Source of the DNA: Anaerolineales bacterium
GTDB taxonomy: Bacteria; Chloroflexota; Anaerolineae; Anaerolineales; Villigracilaceae
DNA: 64,000 bases
Assembly: GCA_016744335.1 (NCBI GenBank)
Contig: JADGEO010000011.1
Span: 1 to 64,000, forward strand
Direction: 5' to 3'
Shown here: piece after piece, positions 35,021-43,408 of the stretch
How positions within the stretch are numbered: position 1 is the first letter of the stretch
Layout: each line of letters begins with the position of its first letter
Made by a program: the position numbers and the translations under genes
The notes under the pieces: model-generated
Databases searched by the model: none
Told to the model about the DNA's origin: nothing
The model's input: only the letters and a program-made list of their open reading frames with translations

Positions 35021-36094
35021 CTATTTTTCAACGCCCGTGAAAACGATGCCTTTCATAAATACTTTTTGAGCTAAGAAAAAGAGAATGAGCGGCAAAATCA
35101 TGCCCCAAAAAGCAGAGGCTTGAACAAGATGCGGGCGGGCTGAAAATTGAGCGTTAAAACGCTGGATGCCGATGGCAATAGGGAGCAATTCGGTTTTGGT
35201 TGAAAGATAAAGCAAGGGACCGAAAAAGTCGTTCCATGCCCAAATAAAGTGAAATACGCCTACGGCGACCAAAACAGGCACAGATTGTGGCAAAATAATA
35301 TAAATTAAGCGTTGCATGGGACCTGCACCATCAATCATGGCGGCTTCATCTAAAGCTTTCGGGATGCTCATAAAGAATTGACGCAATAAGAATACATTAT
35401 AAGCATTAGCAAAGAAGTGAGGCACAATTAGCGGGAGGAAGGTACCCGTCCAGCCAAGTTTGGCGAAAAGGATATAGGTAGGCACAATGGTTACGAAGGC
35501 GGGGAGCATGATTGTGGCAATTAATAACAGGAAGAGTGCTTCTTTGCCTGGAATGCGAAAACGAGAGAAGCCATAAGCAACAAAGGTGCAAGAAACAAGT
35601 GTGCCTATCATTCCAAAAAATGCAATAATGAGCGTGTTTCGAATCAGGCGGGGCATATTAAGTTGATTCCAAGCATAAGAGTAATTATCCCATTGCGGGC
35701 TAAATTCTCGAACGGGTTCCAAAACACGCCAACGCCCTTCCCATGTGATTTCTCCGTTTTCTGGGTTTTCAGGGTCAATAAAAATGCTTTCTTCACGTCC
35801 TTTTTTTATGATGGCTAGGGATGTTGTATTTCCATTTTCATCAGGGACTTTTAAGATTGGCACTTCTTTGCCTTCGTATTCATAAACAGCTGCTTCCATC
35901 GGCAAAATAGGGCTATCGGCTTGTGCTATCATGTCACGAGTTTTAAGTGAGGTCGTAACCATATAGGCTAAGGGCGAAAGAAATACAACTAAGATAGCGA
36001 GAGCTATCAGAGAGTAGGAAATTTTGCCAAGAAATGCTAGCATTTCTTTACGCATAAAAGAGGTTGCGTATTTATTATCGTTTTTCTTGTCCAT
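35021..36094 (-). CDS. Carbohydrate ABC transporter permease (MalG type)
   Basis: A 357-residue inner-membrane permease of the CUT1 MalG family. The EAA loop is visible (EAAMIDGAGPMQRLIYIILP). It is longer than usual (about 275-300 residues). The excess is a soluble insertion of about 65 residues (roughly 66-130) between the first helix and the second, running from PMEAAVYEYEGKEVPIL to WRVLEPVREFS, which should lie outside the membrane. The start at 36094 has GGAGGATTAAC and lies one base after the MalF stop, so translation is coupled. It pairs with MalF; the ATPase is not encoded in this window. Confidence 0.88.
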   Translation of the reverse strand: MDKKNDNKYATSFMRKEMLAFLGKISYSLIALAILVVFLSPLAYMVTTSLKTRDMIAQADSPILPMEAAVYEYEGKEVPILKVPDENGNTTSLAIIKKGREESIFIDPENPENGEITWEGRWRVLEPVREFSPQWDNYSYAWNQLNMPRLIRNTLIIAFFGMIGTLVSCTFVAYGFSRFRIPGKEALFLLLIATIMLPAFVTIVPTYILFAKLGWTGTFLPLIVPHFFANAYNVFLLRQFFMSIPKALDEAAMIDGAGPMQRLIYIILPQSVPVLVAVGVFHFIWAWNDFFGPLLYLSTKTELLPIAIGIQRFNAQFSARPHLVQASAFWGMILPLILFFLAQKVFMKGIVFTGVEK

Positions 36095-36095
36095 G

Positions 36096-37052
36096 TTAAT
36101 CCTCCATCCCTGCATAATAAACCCAGTATTTTTGTGTAGCAAATAAGATAATTGTGAAGACTAAAACAAAGAGGAATAACATCCAAGCCATTGTTGATGC
36201 GTATCCCATATTTGAGTAGGAAAATGCTTCTTTATAGAGGTACATTCCATAGAACCACGTTGCGTTACCGGGATCGCCATTGGGACCTTTGAGTACAAAA
36301 GGAACAAGAAAGTATTGCACAATACCTATAGTTGTTAGAACAAGATTATAGAAAATTACGGGGGTAATCATAGGAAGAGTAACGTGATAAAACTGCTTAA
36401 AGTGACTTGCACCATCTACTTTTGCGGCATCATAAAGTTCTGTGGGCACGCCTTGCATAGTAGCGAGGGTCATAAGCATCATATTCCCAACACCCCACAA
36501 GCCAATCATCACGAGGGAGGGATAAATCCATGCTTGCGAGCCTAACCAATCAGGTCCCGGAATACCTATTGCGGCAAGCCCCCGATTGAACCACCCAGTT
36601 TGGGTATTCATAATCCCGCTCCAGACATATACAGCAGAAACAAAGGGGACAACAGCTGGCATATAGAAAAGCGTTGTAAACATACGACGCGCCCATAAAC
36701 GATCATCATTGAGCAAAGCCGCCATCACAATTGGTTGAATAACACTTATAGGCAAAGCTATCGCGGCAAAAATTAAGGACACTTTTATTGCTTGCCAAAC
36801 TAAGGGGTCGGAAAAGAAGTGCCTAAAATTTTGCAAGCCTATCCATTGCATTTCATCTCGATGCAAAAGATTAAAGTCAGTGAAAGAGAAAATAAGAGAG
36901 GCAACCATAGGACCAAAAGTCCATAAGAAAAAACCAATTATCCATGGTGAGATAAAAGCTAATCCCCATAATGCCTCGCGCTTTGCTGATTTTCCCATCT
37001 TAGCTCTTTTAGTTCTAAGACCTAAGTTTTTGAACTTGAATTCTGAAAACAT
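36096..37052 (-). CDS. Carbohydrate ABC transporter permease (MalF/UgpA type)
   Basis: A 318-residue CUT1 permease with six helices. The N-terminal cytoplasmic segment is basic and the first helix is ALWGLAFISPWIIGFFLW. The EAA loop reads YDAAKVDGASHFKQFYHVTL, the contact site for the ATPase. AGGAGAGAATAT precedes the ATG. It is separated from the binding-protein gene by 359 bases that include a MITE-like insertion, and is directly followed by the MalG partner. Confidence 0.9.
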   Translation of the reverse strand: MFSEFKFKNLGLRTKRAKMGKSAKREALWGLAFISPWIIGFFLWTFGPMVASLIFSFTDFNLLHRDEMQWIGLQNFRHFFSDPLVWQAIKVSLIFAAIALPISVIQPIVMAALLNDDRLWARRMFTTLFYMPAVVPFVSAVYVWSGIMNTQTGWFNRGLAAIGIPGPDWLGSQAWIYPSLVMIGLWGVGNMMLMTLATMQGVPTELYDAAKVDGASHFKQFYHVTLPMITPVIFYNLVLTTIGIVQYFLVPFVLKGPNGDPGNATWFYGMYLYKEAFSYSNMGYASTMAWMLFLFVLVFTIILFATQKYWVYYAGMED

Positions 37053-37411
37053 ATATTCTCTCCTGATGCCTGCTTAATAGACCTCTTGCATAAGTGCTCT
37101 AGCCGCCGTCCTCGGCGGCATATTTTAGAGAAGCCTGCGCCGAGGACGGCGCAGGGAGCGTAGAGAAAACAGGCTTTTGCAAGAGGTCTAATCTTTTATT
37201 GAATGTTAAATTCTACTTTAAAAAAATTCCAAAATTTAAATTATCAAAAAATAATACCAAAATCCTTCTAGCAACGCTTCGCGTTGTGGCACAGAATCCC
37301 CCTATATAGAAAAAGGAACACGATGCGGCTACGACAGCGCACACCATGTTCCTTCTTAATCCGTTTCGCTAAATTATCCAAAGCAGATAATTAGACAAAA
37401 GAGGATGTGTC
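37053..37411. other. Structured spacer between the binding-protein and permease genes
   Basis: No gene is seen. It contains a complete MITE-like element (37078-37190), a hairpin CAACGC / GCGTTG (37273-37287), and a larger stem with outer arms AAGGAACA / TGTTCCTT (about 37313-37353). These may stabilise or partly terminate the binding-protein mRNA. Confidence 0.65.
37078..37190. mobile_element. MITE-like element with 13-bp terminal inverted repeats
   Basis: 113 bp bounded by perfect inverted repeats TAGACCTCTTGCA and TGCAAGAGGTCTA. The interior folds into GC-rich hairpins (CCGCCG/CGGCGG and CTGCGCCG/CGGCGCAG). It has no coding capacity. A second copy lacking the right end is at 3673-3765. Flanking direct repeats of a target site are not obvious. 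Confidence 0.72.
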
Positions 37412-38860
37412 TTACTCGTGGAAAATAGCCTGCAAGTCTGAAATCAAGGTATCAATTTCAGCATTGATGTCAAGGTCAGCTTCGGTTTCGTACAAAGTCT
37501 GGAAAGCACCAATACGATCATAAGCTTTTGCATAATTGGGTAAGTTAGATTCGTGGTTAGGAATATCAGGATAAGCCAAACCATCAATAGCAACTTGCCA
37601 ATCTACATCTTGTGTGAATTCTTCATCCAAATTAGCGATGAAGCCTTCTTGCAAGCTGGTGCGAGCGGGGAAACCGCCATAAATATCAAGGAAATCACCA
37701 GCTGCTTCGCCTGTTAGCCAATCTAAAACAACAACAGCGGCTTCAGGATTTTTAGTTGCTTCAAAAATGCGGAAGGTGTCAGCATGAAGTTTGACAGTTA
37801 CTTCGCCGGACTCATCATAAGAAGGCACAGCAGCCATATCCCAATTGGCGACACTGCCTAAACAGCATTTATACCAAAGGTGACAATGAACCATCGCCAT
37901 ATTACCAGAGTCGAAAGGGTTACCTGCGGCTAAAAGATCACTGCTTTGATAAGTTGAGTTGGGCATAAAGTTTTTATCGTGCATACCTTCATAATACCAA
38001 TTCAAACCTTCGCGCCAGCGGTCAGAAATAACTGCGTTGCCATCTGCATCAATAAAATTATCAGCAAGGAATAAAGCGGCTAATTGACCACGGGGATCTG
38101 TCCATTGGGTATGGAAACCAAATTGAACAACATTTTCAGCGTCAAAATCAGCACTGGTTGCGTCGTTACCATTACCATCAACAGTTAAGAGCATTGAAAT
38201 TTCTTCCAACTTCTCTACAGTCCAAGCATCGCCATCGGCATAGGCTTCACCATAAGCGTGGGGAGGATATTCTAAACCTGCCTCATCAAAAAGGTCACGG
38301 TTATAAAAAATCATAGAAGGATAAACAGCAAATGGGATACCCAATAAGCCTTGTCCTTCCATGCGATAAGCACCAATGGAGTCAGCATCGAAATCACTCC
38401 AGTCATAATCTACTAAATAAGGTTCGAGATCAAGGAAAAGACCGTCAAACTCATTTACGCCACTTTGACCAACAGGCCCCACAATATCGGGGGGATCTCC
38501 AGCAGCTACTTGAGTTTTGAGTTGATCAGGAGCCTGACCATTTTCTACAAACTCTACGACCAATTCAATATCATCGTGGGTTGCATTGAATTCATCAACC
38601 AGAGCTTGCTCTGCGTCAATTTGCTCAGGGTCTGAACCTGTGCCTAAGCCAACGAACCAGCGAACTTGTACTTTATCGCCTGCTTCTTCAGCAGCGGGTT
38701 CTTCTGCTTCGTCAGCAGGTTCTTCTGCTTCATCAGCAGCGGGGGCTTCATCTGCGGCAGGGGCTTCTGCTTCTGCGGGAGTATCTGCAGAGCTTCCACA
38801 AGCGGAAAGCGCAAGGGCGGCAATTGCTAATACCGCGAATAAAACATAAAACTTTTTCAT
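37412..38860 (-). CDS. Sugar ABC transporter substrate-binding lipoprotein
   Basis: A 482-residue extracellular solute-binding protein of the CUT1 type. Signal peptide and lipobox LSAC (Cys21) are followed by a strongly acidic Ala/Glu/Asp/Pro spacer (25-62), then the two-lobed binding domain from VQVRWFVGLGTGSDPEQ onward. LVDEFNATHDDIELVVEFVE and TQVAAGDPPDIVG are typical of family 1 binding proteins. Two vicinal Cys (KCCLG) occur mid-protein. The upstream promoter carries a LacI-type operator. The AAGGAGAAAGAAAA site supports the start. Confidence 0.92.
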   Translation of the reverse strand: MKKFYVLFAVLAIAALALSACGSSADTPAEAEAPAADEAPAADEAEEPADEAEEPAAEEAGDKVQVRWFVGLGTGSDPEQIDAEQALVDEFNATHDDIELVVEFVENGQAPDQLKTQVAAGDPPDIVGPVGQSGVNEFDGLFLDLEPYLVDYDWSDFDADSIGAYRMEGQGLLGIPFAVYPSMIFYNRDLFDEAGLEYPPHAYGEAYADGDAWTVEKLEEISMLLTVDGNGNDATSADFDAENVVQFGFHTQWTDPRGQLAALFLADNFIDADGNAVISDRWREGLNWYYEGMHDKNFMPNSTYQSSDLLAAGNPFDSGNMAMVHCHLWYKCCLGSVANWDMAAVPSYDESGEVTVKLHADTFRIFEATKNPEAAVVVLDWLTGEAAGDFLDIYGGFPARTSLQEGFIANLDEEFTQDVDWQVAIDGLAYPDIPNHESNLPNYAKAYDRIGAFQTLYETEADLDINAEIDTLISDLQAIFHE

Positions 38861-38884
38861 TTTTCTTTCTCCTTTTGTAGGTTT

Positions 38885-38917
38885 GAATGAAAGCGTTTAC
38901 TGTAAACGCTTTCATTC
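38885..38917. promoter_or_regulatory. LacI-type operator of the sugar importer
   Basis: Perfect palindrome with 16-base arms (GAATGAAAGCGTTTAC and its complement) around one central base. Each half contains TGTAAACGCTTTCA, differing by two bases from the operator at 42210-42227. It overlaps the -10 box of the binding-protein promoter. Confidence 0.85.
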
Positions 38918-38942
38918 TAGGTTAAAATAAAACAATTGTCAA
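38914..38942 (-). promoter_or_regulatory. Sigma-70-type promoter of the sugar importer operon
   Basis: TTGACA (38937-38942), 17-base spacer, TAGAAT (38914-38919) on the minus strand. The operator would block RNA polymerase directly. Confidence 0.8.
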
Positions 38943-38979
38943 GATTTTCTTTAATGATTTTCTAATGAAATTTATCGCC

Positions 38980-39960
38980 CTAGTCTAGATACTTCCCAAA
39001 CCCCTCTAATTTTTCAGCAAGAACATGCCGAAAAGGTGGCGCGTCTATTCCCCCAGCCTCCATCCCTAGCAAGGTAGCGCCCACAACGGGTGATGTTTTC
39101 AAACGGCTCAAATTTGCCTTTGGTGCCAGCGTGCGGATATTCTCTGCCATTTTTTCTTGAATAATTGGGCTACCTTTATAAAAACTGCCCGCCAAAACAA
39201 TATCTACGGCTTCATCGGCAATATCCAATTGACGAATGACCGCTTTTGCCAACTCGCCCAGCTCGTGCCCCGCCCAGTGGATTAATTCTTGTGCTACATC
39301 ATCCCCCTCTTCTGCGATTTGGAAAATCAGCGGCGCATATTCTGCGCCTATATCATATTTTCCGCGCATGAGACCGGCTAACAAATCAGCGGGATTTTCA
39401 GCACCTGTGATGTCGAGAAATGCCTCAGTTAATTTTGTGGATGCACCGCGGCGCGTCCACGCGTGAGCCACAACTTGCTTTGCGCGCCCAACCAACTCAC
39501 CTGCCCCAGCATATTCGCCGAAAAAATACGCGCCTGTCACCCTACCGATTTTCCCATCTCGATTCCGTCCGTAGCAATTACAACTTGTACCCGCACTAAC
39601 GACCACGCCCCACCCCGCGTCCGTTCCAGCTGGCAAGCCGATAAACGCGTCGTTAACCAAGTTGATTGGGGAGGAAATGCCAATTTTGCGGATAATGTCA
39701 AGATGCGGCGCGCGGTCCTCCTCCCAGTCAAATCCCGCCAAACCAAAACCTGCACCAGAGATTTGTGCGGGTGTGATATTTGCCTGCCGACAAGCAGCAC
39801 CCAGAATTTTATTGAGCGTACTTTCCAAACCATCCCAGCCAACTACTTCCCAATTTCCCGCGCCCCCAGAGCCAAACCCCAGCGGTGTGGCATTTTCATC
39901 CACAATAAGGGCGTGGCTTTTGGTTGCGCCAGTGTCTACGCCTAGAAAGTATTTTTTCAT
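38980..39960 (-). CDS. BadF/BadG-type sugar kinase (N-acetylglucosamine kinase-like)
   Basis: A 326-residue ASKHA-fold ATPase of the BadF/BadG/BcrA family. Phosphate-1 motif FLGVDTGATKSHALIVDE is at residues 4-21. GWGVVVSAGTSCNCYGRN is the second phosphate loop and DIVLAGSFYKGSP the adenosine motif. Members next to sugar genes are N-acetylglucosamine or glucosamine kinases, which suits this neighbourhood. Its start codon overlaps the stop of the ChbG-type deacetylase gene by four bases (ATGA), so they are co-translated. Confidence 0.82.
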   Translation of the reverse strand: MKKYFLGVDTGATKSHALIVDENATPLGFGSGGAGNWEVVGWDGLESTLNKILGAACRQANITPAQISGAGFGLAGFDWEEDRAPHLDIIRKIGISSPINLVNDAFIGLPAGTDAGWGVVVSAGTSCNCYGRNRDGKIGRVTGAYFFGEYAGAGELVGRAKQVVAHAWTRRGASTKLTEAFLDITGAENPADLLAGLMRGKYDIGAEYAPLIFQIAEEGDDVAQELIHWAGHELGELAKAVIRQLDIADEAVDIVLAGSFYKGSPIIQEKMAENIRTLAPKANLSRLKTSPVVGATLLGMEAGGIDAPPFRHVLAEKLEGFGKYLD

Positions 39961-40805
39961 AATAAGTTCTTTAAAGCGCGCCAGCCAATAACTTGGATGC
40001 CACTTTCTTTAATATAAGTGCGGAATTTTTCGTCTGTGAAAAGCCGATAATCAGACACACGCGTTCGCCAATCGAGGGCAATGGTGCGGAGTTCAGGGGT
40101 GTCTTTGGAGGGGTGCAGAAGGAAGTAGGTTAAGCCGGCTTGGAGATTATCGAGATAATTTTTTGCTTGCTCAAAGCGATTTTCAGCATTCTCGTAAGAC
40201 ATCGCGTGCCAAGCATTGAGTAAGAGGCGTTTCTCTGCCTGTTCTTCTGTAAGTGCCTGCGGAAAATCCATTTCAGTATCGGGCTGAAGTACAAAAGCAG
40301 GGACTTTATACTCATCTGCTAGGCGCAAATAGACATCGGTGAAGGCGGGGTAAATCGCAAACATATGCGTATCTATATGCGTAATTTCTATGCCCGCAGA
40401 AATAGCGCGATCTATTTGCGCTTTAAGCTCTTTATAAACAATTTCATTTGTGCTTTTTTCTTGCACAGGGAGCGCGACGCGTGGGAAATAGCCTTCTGCA
40501 TCTAATAAACCTGATTTTGGATCATTGCTTGTAAGCGGTGACCAACGATAATTATCCCACTCGCTAGTGAGGGTGAGATGTACGCCCATATCGGCTTTTT
40601 CTTCGTTTTCACGGCAAACTTTTGCGGTGGCAGGAAACCAAGGGCATGGCACCATTGTTGCCGCCGAAGACATTAAGCCAAAATCAAGAAGTTCTGCATA
40701 CGCACTAACAGATGCTTCACACATGCCTATATCATCCGCATGAAAGATGACAACGCGGTCGGTGGGAGAAAAGCCTAGTTCTTTGAGGATTTTTTTTGTT
40801 TTCAT
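39957..40805 (-). CDS. ChbG/YdjC family carbohydrate deacetylase
   Basis: A 282-residue YdjC-like deacetylase. The metal and catalytic residues are recognisable in VVIFHADDIGMCEAS (Asp-Asp pair), DMGVHLTLTSEWDNY (His) and ITHIDTHMFAIYP (second His). Characterised ChbG removes one acetyl group from diacetylchitobiose or its 6-phosphate so that it can be cleaved downstream. The GH4 glycosidase upstream and the kinase downstream support this role. The start at 40805 matches the family N-terminus (KILKELGFSPTDRVVIFHAD) and avoids ten extra upstream residues, though no strong ribosome-binding site is seen. Confidence 0.85.
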   Translation of the reverse strand: MKTKKILKELGFSPTDRVVIFHADDIGMCEASVSAYAELLDFGLMSSAATMVPCPWFPATAKVCRENEEKADMGVHLTLTSEWDNYRWSPLTSNDPKSGLLDAEGYFPRVALPVQEKSTNEIVYKELKAQIDRAISAGIEITHIDTHMFAIYPAFTDVYLRLADEYKVPAFVLQPDTEMDFPQALTEEQAEKRLLLNAWHAMSYENAENRFEQAKNYLDNLQAGLTYFLLHPSKDTPELRTIALDWRTRVSDYRLFTDEKFRTYIKESGIQVIGWRALKNLL

Positions 40806-40880
40806 ATTTTTTTTTAGAACGGCACTACATCTCAAAGATGCCTTGCAGTTCAGGTATATGTTAGGGTTTGGGATATTTAA

Positions 40881-42176
40881 TTATTTTCCGAAAAATTGCG
40901 GCAAATAATCTTTATTGGTTTCTAATATATCTTCTAAAACCGCTTCGATTTTATCTGTTTCTGGTCCTAGCGGGTGAGCAAGGAGGGCTTGATAGAGAGC
41001 GTCTTTATCACCATCTACCGCGGCTTTAACTGTGAGTATTTCGTAGCTTTTTACTTGGCTCAGCAAGCCAAAAACTGAAAAAGGAAGCGGTTTTGTTTTG
41101 ATAGGATAAATTCCTTTCGCATTAACGCGACAAGGCATTTCTAGCACCCAATCTTTTTGCCAGCCTTCCACTGCGCCATTATGAGAGGTGTTGACAACGT
41201 GTATTTCATCTAAATCGTTATAGTGTGCATTGAGCAATTGAGTAGCAACTGTGGAATAATACGCACCGCCGCGTTCCATCAACTCTTCGGGAGCTTCATT
41301 GCGATCTGGCTCTGCATATTTGGCAAGGAGTTTTTCTTCTACTTTCATTACTTCTTCAGCACGTGATGGGGGCCACTCATCTTCTTGCATTTTTAGTTTA
41401 TGGCTGGTGTGATAATAGTATTGCAAATAATAATTAGGAATCATTTGCAGGCTTTCTATCAACTTTGGCTCCCACTCTGGCTCATCACTCTCGCGAAGCT
41501 CGTTAAGATACTGCGCTAAAATCTCATCCCAGACATCTTTTCCCTCTACGCTAAAGCCACGATGCCAAGTGAGATGGTTTAATCCCAATGTGTCTAGTTT
41601 TGTGTTTTGCGGCGTAGCGGAAATGCCTTTTTTTTCTAAGGCTTTGAGCATATCCATATGTGCGTTGTAAGGAGCGTTACAAACGCCTACTGCGGTCACT
41701 TCAGGAACGTGACGGGAAACTGCCTCAGTAACTAGACCGGCAGGATTTGTAAAATTCACCAAAAGCGCATTAGGGGCAAGCAAGCTGATTTCACGCGCGA
41801 TTGCGAGTATCACGGGAATTGTCCGCAGGGCTTTTGCCATTCCACCTACGCCAGTAGTTTCCTGTCCAATTAGTCCGTGTCTTTTGCCTAAATACTCATC
41901 TTCTCGGCGGGCTTTCATCCAACCAACGCGTAATTGAGTAATCACATAGCTAGTATCTCGGATGGCTTCTTTTCTGTTGTTGGTGAGGTGCACAGTGAAG
42001 GGATTGCCACGTTTAGCAACCATGCGTTGTGCAAATTCTCCCACAATTTCTAAACGTTCTGATAAAATATCGTGCAACCATAACTCTGAAACGGGGAGTT
42101 GGTCAAGTCGCTCTAAAAATCCGTTAATTAGCTCAGGCGTATAGCTAGAGCCAGCACCTATAATTGTTATTTTCAT
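40881..42176 (-). CDS. 6-phospho-beta-glucosidase, glycoside hydrolase family 4
   Basis: A 431-residue GH4 enzyme using NAD and Mn for an oxidation-elimination mechanism. The NAD-binding loop is GAGSSYTPEL (8-17), followed by NFTNPAG (141-147). The metal-binding Cys166 (GVCNAPYN) and His201 (GLNHLTWH) are intact, as is the catalytic-region QETTGVGGMAKALR. GH4 members include 6-phospho-beta-glucosidases and the chitobiose-6-phosphate hydrolase ChbF; the adjacent ChbG-like gene favours the latter type of substrate. Transcription starts at a promoter overlapped by a LacI-type operator. Confidence 0.9.
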   Translation of the reverse strand: MKITIIGAGSSYTPELINGFLERLDQLPVSELWLHDILSERLEIVGEFAQRMVAKRGNPFTVHLTNNRKEAIRDTSYVITQLRVGWMKARREDEYLGKRHGLIGQETTGVGGMAKALRTIPVILAIAREISLLAPNALLVNFTNPAGLVTEAVSRHVPEVTAVGVCNAPYNAHMDMLKALEKKGISATPQNTKLDTLGLNHLTWHRGFSVEGKDVWDEILAQYLNELRESDEPEWEPKLIESLQMIPNYYLQYYYHTSHKLKMQEDEWPPSRAEEVMKVEEKLLAKYAEPDRNEAPEELMERGGAYYSTVATQLLNAHYNDLDEIHVVNTSHNGAVEGWQKDWVLEMPCRVNAKGIYPIKTKPLPFSVFGLLSQVKSYEILTVKAAVDGDKDALYQALLAHPLGPETDKIEAVLEDILETNKDYLPQFFGK

Positions 42177-42209
42177 GCTTTTTCTCCTAATTTTTTTTCT
42201 TCATGATAG

Positions 42210-42227
42210 AATGTAAGCGATTACATT
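42210..42227. promoter_or_regulatory. LacI-type operator between GH4 and regulator genes
   Basis: AATGTAAGCGATTACATT, a palindrome with central CG typical of LacI-family sites. It overlaps the -10 box of the GH4 promoter and lies 43 bases before the regulator start codon, allowing autoregulation. Confidence 0.85.
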
Positions 42228-42254
42228 TTATCTTTGAACTATCCGACTTGTCAA
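42225..42254 (-). promoter_or_regulatory. Promoter of the GH4-deacetylase-kinase operon
   Basis: TTGACA (42249-42254), 18-base spacer, TAAAAT (42225-42230) on the minus strand. Same geometry relative to the operator as at 38914-38942. Confidence 0.75.
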
Positions 42255-42269
42255 GATAAGGTCAAAAAA

Positions 42270-43283
42270 ATGCCCCAAAACACAAAAAACCGTGCCACCA
42301 TTGAAGATGTTGCCAATTTAGCCAATGTTTCAACGGCCACCGTTAGCCGCGTCATAAATAAAAACGGACAGGTAGCCAAAAAAACATCTGACCGCGTATT
42401 AGAAGCAATAGAAGAGCTAAACTACACCCCGCATAGCGGTGCACGCCAAATGGCAGGGGGTCGCCCAAATCTCGTTGGGTTAATTTTCCCTGCAATTGGC
42501 GATCCTTTTATGTCAGAATTATTGGAAGGCATAGAAACAAAATTGGTTGAAGAAGGTTACGACTTACTGCTCTATAGCTCGCAAAGACTCGGTGAATCGC
42601 CCCGTTTCTTACCCCTCAACGAACATAACTCCGATGGGCTAATTGTCTTTGCCGACAGCTTGAGCGATGCCGAACTCGCTCGCTTTCATCAGCTAGAATT
42701 TCCTCTTGTTCTCCTTCATCAAAACGCACCAGAAGGCTTAGACATCCCTTGTGTAACGGTTGAAAATAAAAAAGGTGCTAGTACAGCCGTAAAACACCTT
42801 ATAGACCACGGATACAAAAACATCGCTTTTTTAGCAGGGCTAGAAGGTCACGAAGATGCAGAGTGGAGAGAAATTGGCTACAGAGAAGAACTCGCCAAGC
42901 ATAATATCCCTTTTCGCCCCGAGCTAGTTGGCTATGGTGATTTTTCAGCAGAAACAGCAGAAGCCGCGGTAGAAAATTGGCTTCTAGAAGGCATAAATAT
43001 CGATGCCATTTTTGCCGCAGACGATAATTCGGCACAAGGTGCCATGTTTGCCTTGCAACGTGCCGGCAAACGCATCCCCCAAGATGTAGCCATCGTTGGG
43101 TTTGACGACATCACTTTCTCCCGCTATATGTCTCCATCTCTTACCACAATTCGGATGCCCATCAAAGATGTGGGTAGGCACTCCGCCATCCAATTAATAA
43201 AATTGATGAAAGGTGAAAAAGCAGATTCTCTAACTCTTCTCCCAACGGACTTAATTATTCGAGACTCTTGTGGCAAAGATTAG
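42270..43283 (+). CDS. LacI family transcriptional regulator
   Basis: A 337-residue LacI/GalR repressor. The N-terminal helix-turn-helix is ATIEDVANLANVSTATVSRV followed by the hinge helix (GARQMAGGR). The periplasmic-binding-like domain (about 60-330) has NLVGLIFPAIGDPFMSELLEGI and IVGFDDITFSRYMSPSLTT. It is divergent from the GH4 operon with an operator between them, and the same site recurs at the importer promoter, so it is the probable local repressor. The ATG at 42270 has AAGG upstream; an in-frame ATG at 42234 lies close to the operator and is less likely. Confidence 0.93.
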   Translation: MPQNTKNRATIEDVANLANVSTATVSRVINKNGQVAKKTSDRVLEAIEELNYTPHSGARQMAGGRPNLVGLIFPAIGDPFMSELLEGIETKLVEEGYDLLLYSSQRLGESPRFLPLNEHNSDGLIVFADSLSDAELARFHQLEFPLVLLHQNAPEGLDIPCVTVENKKGASTAVKHLIDHGYKNIAFLAGLEGHEDAEWREIGYREELAKHNIPFRPELVGYGDFSAETAEAAVENWLLEGINIDAIFAADDNSAQGAMFALQRAGKRIPQDVAIVGFDDITFSRYMSPSLTTIRMPIKDVGRHSAIQLIKLMKGEKADSLTLLPTDLIIRDSCGKD

Positions 43284-43304
43284 TCTCAAATATAGGATAA
43301 CCGC

Positions 43305-43350
43305 CCGCTTCGCTACGCGTTTTCGGCTTGGTTGCCCTCAAATAACTTTT
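43305..43350. repeat. Dispersed repeat shared with 3544-3590
   Basis: Shares CCGCTTCGC and the block GGCTTG-x-TTGCCCTCAAATA with the region upstream of the epimerase gene. Intergenic in both places. Confidence 0.55.
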
Positions 43351-43408
43351 TTAGATCAACAATCGTTTGCCCCATCCCCTTAACACGGGGCACAAAGTGA
43401 GCACCCCT

